From Phallusia fumigata (taxonomy: Eukaryota; Chordata; Ascidiacea; Phlebobranchia; Ascidiidae): 29,083 bases of DNA. Shown here piece after piece: positions 19,981-29,083 of this stretch. Location: contig QXVZ01001862.1 of the NCBI GenBank assembly GCA_008931825.1, forward strand, positions 1 to 29,083, read 5' to 3'. Under the pieces are notes generated by a model. That model ran no database searches and was not told the DNA's origin. It saw nothing but the letters and a program-made list of their open reading frames with translations. A program made the translations under genes and the position numbers. Every line of letters starts with the position of its first letter. Position 1 is the first letter of the stretch.

Positions 19981-20772
19981 GTGCAGAGGCACGTTTCGTT
20001 AATTTGTCTTTCCCCCTTAATGGATGTGGTTAACTTGTCTAATTAATGATCACTGTACGTGGTTCACAAACTCTTTAGTGAAAGGCTTTTATTCCATTAG
20101 CTGTGGTCAACATAAACAACTGTACACTTACTGCTTGTATATTCGACATATTAATGTTGTTTAAATGTTCTCCCAAGTGCAAAACAATTTGTTTACTTTT
20201 TTACAAGTTAAAGCCTGACGTAATTTTATTTAATTTGAACGGTGGTGAGTGATGCAATAATGACGCAACAAGCGAACAAGGCGTCGTAACCCATAAGTTG
20301 CAAAACCTGGTTTAATTGTTTGTCCTTGAAGTGCAAACAGATCCAAACGAAATTGGATGATGAAATGTTACCACAGACTAACGCAACTCAAAACTAATTA
20401 CTATGTTCATATTTTCTAGGCATAGGTAACCAATTTTGTGCGTTTTTATTTCAAACTTTTTGTCGGTTGTATAAAACACAGGATTATGGATCATTTATAT
20501 CATTTTCGAAACAAATCTGAAAAAAAGAGTCGCCGGCGAAAAACAAAATGTTAAGGATTGTAACGGTCAGGATAAATTACAAATGATCGCGTGTACTCAA
20601 CTGCTAGTTTGGGCCAAAATCAACAAAGTTTATTTTCATTTGTACGTTAGAAACAATTAGTTTGGCTGTTGTGTTCTGTTATTTACTTCTCTATTTCGTT
20701 TTAATATTAGGTTTAAACTTTAGTTTAAATTAAACAAAGAAAACTGTCAGGAAGTAACCTTTAAGGACTTCG
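19981..20772. other. Divergent intergenic region between small TSR gene and arginyl-tRNA synthetase
   Basis: About 790 bp between head-to-head genes. No TATA box is evident for the synthetase, as expected of a housekeeping promoter. An acceptor-like CTGTCAG lies about 25 bp before its ATG and could mark a 5' UTR intron or trans-splice site. No other feature was seen. Confidence 0.45.
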
Positions 20773-27683
<6,911 letters not shown>

Positions 27684-28826
27684 GTATGTCGGCTTACACA
27701 TTTTGGGCTCCATAGGTGACTCTTTCCGAATTTTCGACGAAAAAGTCAATTTTTAAAGATTTTTGATATTTTTACTGTGTAAAATTTTAGCCATAGAAAC
27801 AAGTTTCCAAAAAATAAGATCAGTCGGTTTAAAACTTAGAAGTATACATTTATATTTGAATAAGGAACTGACGATGTCGTGATTAGGCAAAGTATTTCGC
27901 CTAATTTTTTTCATGAAAGTTGTTTCCATACCCAACATTTTACTTCGAAAAAATAGCGATCGTCATAATTCGTCTGCCGCGTAAAGTAGTGTTGTTTGTT
28001 TAAAGTTATTTCGTTTGTGATCAGGGCCTGGTCACTCTAACGGACAAATAAATCTAAACCGTTAGTTCATACGATCGCATGAAATTTCCAAAAATAGGGT
28101 AAAAAATCTACAAAAACAGTTTGTAATCATATTAAGAACATCACCTAATAGTTAAACAGCTGCTGATTTTCTATTTCTTTACACTTTTTCAAACAACTCC
28201 AAATTTACACAAAAACTTTTCCGTTCAAACCGTTCTGTCAAAATTTATTAACACAATTACAAACACATTGGTACGTTTTACATTCGAAAAATGATGACAA
28301 ATTGCAATTGCTAGGTTAAGAAGGCAAAAAAATATGAAATGATTATGGCAAAAAGTATGTAAAGTGCTAATCATTAAAACAGAATCATCCATTTTTACGA
28401 TAAAGGTTGTAAATTGGCAAACAAAAACAAAACATTTCAGGCTTGCTAACTGTAAAATATTTACACAAGTTTGTTTTACTTTTAATTTGAATTTTTATCC
28501 CTTGTCATCATAATGTCAAGGTAAGAAATTGTATTATTGAAGTTTTTGTGATCTTAAATGTAAAACACAAAAGAAATTCGGTCTAAAAAATTTTAAATCG
28601 GTGGAAAAAACAGACTTAACCACATGTACTTACACTTTTTGGCAATAAACGAATTTGTAATATGCATAGTTTTAGGCTGAAATCAGTTAATTCATCATTA
28701 AATAAAAAGGCTGAAACACGTAAAAGAAGATTGGTAAGAAAAGGGTCAGTATTTAGTTGGAGGTAAAACCCCAAAATTTAACTGATTAGGGATAAAATTA
28801 AATAAAAGTACGTTCTTGCAAACCGG
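27684..28826. other. AT-rich region downstream of arginyl-tRNA synthetase exon 15
   Basis: A terminal synthetase exon is expected here but nothing with its Trp/Leu/Cys/Glu-rich helix or its Met-ending C-terminus was found in any frame. A short acceptor-to-stop option exists at about 28025-28066 but shows no family resemblance. No other gene or repeat was recognised. Confidence 0.5.
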
Positions 28827-28832
28827 TTTATT
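28827..28832 (-). terminator. Poly(A) signal of the right-edge minus-strand gene
   Basis: AATAAA on the minus strand, about 125 bp after the stop codon at 28956-28958. Confidence 0.55.
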
Positions 28833-28955
28833 GAAAGTGGTGATAACCAGGTAAACTAAACAAGAACGTATCCTCCATTAATTTGTAACAAAAAGTCACG
28901 AAATTATTTTTGCAAAAAACTTTCTTTTCAAGTTTCGAGTCATTTCTTATCATTG

Positions 28956-29083
28956 CTACAAACGGAGACCGTAAAATTTCACAGCATTTCCACCAAATAT
29001 CTTTGCCTTGTCCTCAACCGATCTATCAGCTATCAATTCCTCTAGCAACTGAAATACCGAGCTCAGATTGGCTCCCGCCATTT
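28956..29083 (-). CDS. C-terminal end of a probable amidohydrolase-family protein
   Basis: The minus strand from the right edge is open for 41 codons and stops at 28956-28958. The stretch reads VFQLLEELIADRSVEDKAKI, then FGGNAVKFYGLRL and a stop. The pattern of an acidic/Lys helix, then (I/L)xGGNAxxxYGL at the extreme C-terminus, is characteristic of Amidohydro_2-type metal-dependent hydrolases and decarboxylases, in which it packs against the TIM barrel. The metal-binding residues lie outside the window, so substrate and subfamily are unknown. A poly(A) signal follows at a sensible distance. The gene converges on arginyl-tRNA synthetase. Confidence 0.55.
   Translation of the reverse strand, partial: MAGANLSSVFQLLEELIADRSVEDKAKIFGGNAVKFYGLRL

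Noticed and set aside
19903..19992. N-terminal extension of the small TSR gene to an upstream start
   Set aside because: The extension covers the TATA box and would remove the signal peptide from the N-terminus.
28025..28066. Short terminal exon for arginyl-tRNA synthetase after GTGATCAG
   Set aside because: It is in phase and ends in a stop, but encodes only about 13 residues with no similarity to the conserved C-terminus.

Overview
The window looks like a draft assembly of a tunicate genome, most likely an ascidian such as Ciona. This is inferred from compact GT-AG multi-exon genes of animal families (fringe, thrombospondin type-1 repeat proteins, cytosolic arginyl-tRNA synthetase), AT-rich non-coding DNA and many tRNA-derived short repeats. 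A 337-base N run at 11000-11336, one N at 10504 and a 243-bp near-identical duplication beside it mark it as draft sequence. No gene here is bacterial or viral.

Left to right: (1) 115-2428, minus strand: the 5' part of a secreted protein with a signal-peptide exon and three divergent thrombospondin type-1 repeats (TSRs), one per exon; it runs off the left edge. (2) 4827-8216, plus: a complete seven-exon fringe-type glycosyltransferase of 317 aa. (3) 8217-12180: a repeat-rich interval with an unidentified ORF, a direct duplication and a large foldback element interrupted by the N gap. (4) 12195-16593, plus: a second complete fringe gene of 332 aa; introns interrupt both fringe genes at the same places and in the same phases. 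(5) 17165-18389: an inverted-repeat element whose ends resemble Penelope-like retroelement ends, with a possible hammerhead-ribozyme core. (6) 18610-19902, minus: a complete three-exon gene for a small secreted protein of 146 aa, with one TSR-like four-cysteine domain and a basic Gly/Arg/Pro-rich tail, apparently a paralogue of gene 1. (7) 20773-27683, plus: fifteen exons of cytosolic arginyl-tRNA synthetase; the terminal exon was not found. (8) 28956-29083, minus: the last codons of a probable amidohydrolase-family protein with a poly(A) signal.

Fringe enzymes add GlcNAc to O-fucose on EGF repeats in the Golgi and tune Notch-ligand recognition. Both copies keep the metal-binding DDD motif, so both may be active. 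The TSR genes lie on the outer sides of the fringe pair on the opposite strand, but their TSRs lack the O-fucosylation consensus, so proximity is not evidence of a shared pathway. The arginyl-tRNA synthetase is a housekeeping gene divergently paired with the small TSR gene. The introns hold two hAT-type MITEs with recognisable 8-bp target duplications and several tRNA-derived SINE pieces. One tRNA-like T-arm appears to be part of the coding 3' end of the first fringe gene.
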